Assembly: GCA_024225895.1 (NCBI GenBank) | Contig: JAAEMC010001065.1 | Coordinates: 1 to 6,042 of the forward strand | DNA from: Desulfobacteraceae bacterium | GTDB lineage: Bacteria > Desulfobacterota > Desulfobacteria > Desulfobacterales > Desulfobacteraceae | Direction: 5' to 3' | DNA: 6,042 nt | Shown here: in pieces, positions 5,763-6,042 of the stretch | How positions within the stretch are numbered: position 1 is the stretch's first letter | Layout: the number at the start of each line of letters is the position of its first letter | Translations under genes and position numbers: made by a program | The notes under the pieces: model-generated | Seen by the model: only the letters and a program-made list of their open reading frames with translations | Database searches by the model: none | What the model was told of the DNA's origin: nothing

Positions 5763-6042
5763 TTTGTAATTATAAGTCCTTTGCAAAACTCAATCTATTT
5801 CTTTATGTGACCGGAAAAAGACAAAACGGGTTTCATGAATTATTTTCATTGATGACCCGCATTGATTTATACGATGATCTTCAGATGAGCTTTACTACCG
5901 ATGAAATAAGTGTGTCCTGTGATCATCCGGATGTTCCCGAGGATGAATCGAATTTGGCTCACATGGCCGCCGCAGTCTTTATGGATTTTCTTGCCAAATC
6001 AAATCGAACCAAGATTGCTAAAGGGCTCTGGATCAAAATAAA
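5759..6042 (+). CDS. ispE: 4-diphosphocytidyl-2-C-methyl-D-erythritol kinase, N-terminal part (cut by window edge)
   Basis: IspE phosphorylates the 2-hydroxyl of CDP-methylerythritol with ATP in the MEP isoprenoid pathway, in the cytoplasm. Ninety-four residues are visible of an expected 280-300. They begin MICNYKSFAKLNLFLYVTGK and continue with RQNGFHELFSLMTRIDLYDDL, the GHMP-kinase N-terminus. Lys10 and His26 fall at the same numbers as the conserved substrate-site Lys and His of the E. coli enzyme. VPEDESNLAHMAA fits the conserved VP-x-D/E-x-NLA region. The TTG start is preferred because the upstream in-frame stop is at 5726-5728, a CGAGG site precedes it by seven bases, and any later start would remove the FAKLNL motif. 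It overlaps the stop of the DUF1844 gene, suggesting translational coupling. The usual Pro of the PAK motif is Phe here. Confidence 0.93.
   Translation, partial: MICNYKSFAKLNLFLYVTGKRQNGFHELFSLMTRIDLYDDLQMSFTTDEISVSCDHPDVPEDESNLAHMAAAVFMDFLAKSNRTKIAKGLWIKI

Overview
The window looks like chromosomal DNA from an anaerobic bacterium, most probably a complete-oxidising sulfate reducer of the Desulfobacterota (Desulfobacteraceae-like). This is inferred from gene content and protein style: a tetrahydrofolate C1 pathway (formate-THF ligase plus FolD), a fused ADP-forming acyl-CoA synthetase, and a DUF1844 gene next to ispE. Base composition is moderate to AT-rich and intergenic regions are clearly AT-rich. 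No database search was possible. I see no mobile element, CRISPR array, tRNA or rRNA.

Layout, all genes on the + strand. 1-1220 is the C-terminal two thirds of formate--tetrahydrofolate ligase (fhs), cut by the left edge. 1221-1376 is a spacer with three successive perfect hairpins. 1377-2270 is folD, followed by a clear intrinsic terminator (2312-2354). 2517-2747 is khpA, a small KH-domain RNA-binding protein with its own Shine-Dalgarno sequence. 2748-3217 is a 470-base gene-free, AT-rich stretch. It holds an almost A-free pyrimidine tract, several inverted repeats, repeated CGATTT hexamers and a perfect extended -10 promoter element. 3218-5338 is a 706-residue fused ADP-forming acetate/acyl-CoA ligase. 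5448-5762 is a DUF1844 protein whose stop codon overlaps the TTG start of ispE (5759 to the right edge, partial).

How the genes work together: Fhs and FolD catalyse consecutive steps between formate and methylene-THF, the methyl branch of the Wood-Ljungdahl pathway. In sulfate reducers this runs reductively for CO2 fixation or in reverse for acetyl-CoA oxidation. The acyl-CoA ligase interconverts acyl-CoA + ADP + Pi with free acid + ATP + CoA, so it could connect to the same acetyl-CoA pool, but it has its own promoter and its substrate is not shown by the sequence. khpA (RNA binding) and the DUF1844-ispE pair (unknown function; isoprenoid precursor synthesis) are housekeeping genes that appear functionally separate.

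Nothing here is convincingly a new biological system. The items most worth a second look are the putative control region upstream of the acyl-CoA ligase, the hairpin-rich fhs-folD spacer, the variant C-terminal loop of the formate-THF ligase, and the TTG-initiated, stop-overlapping ispE.
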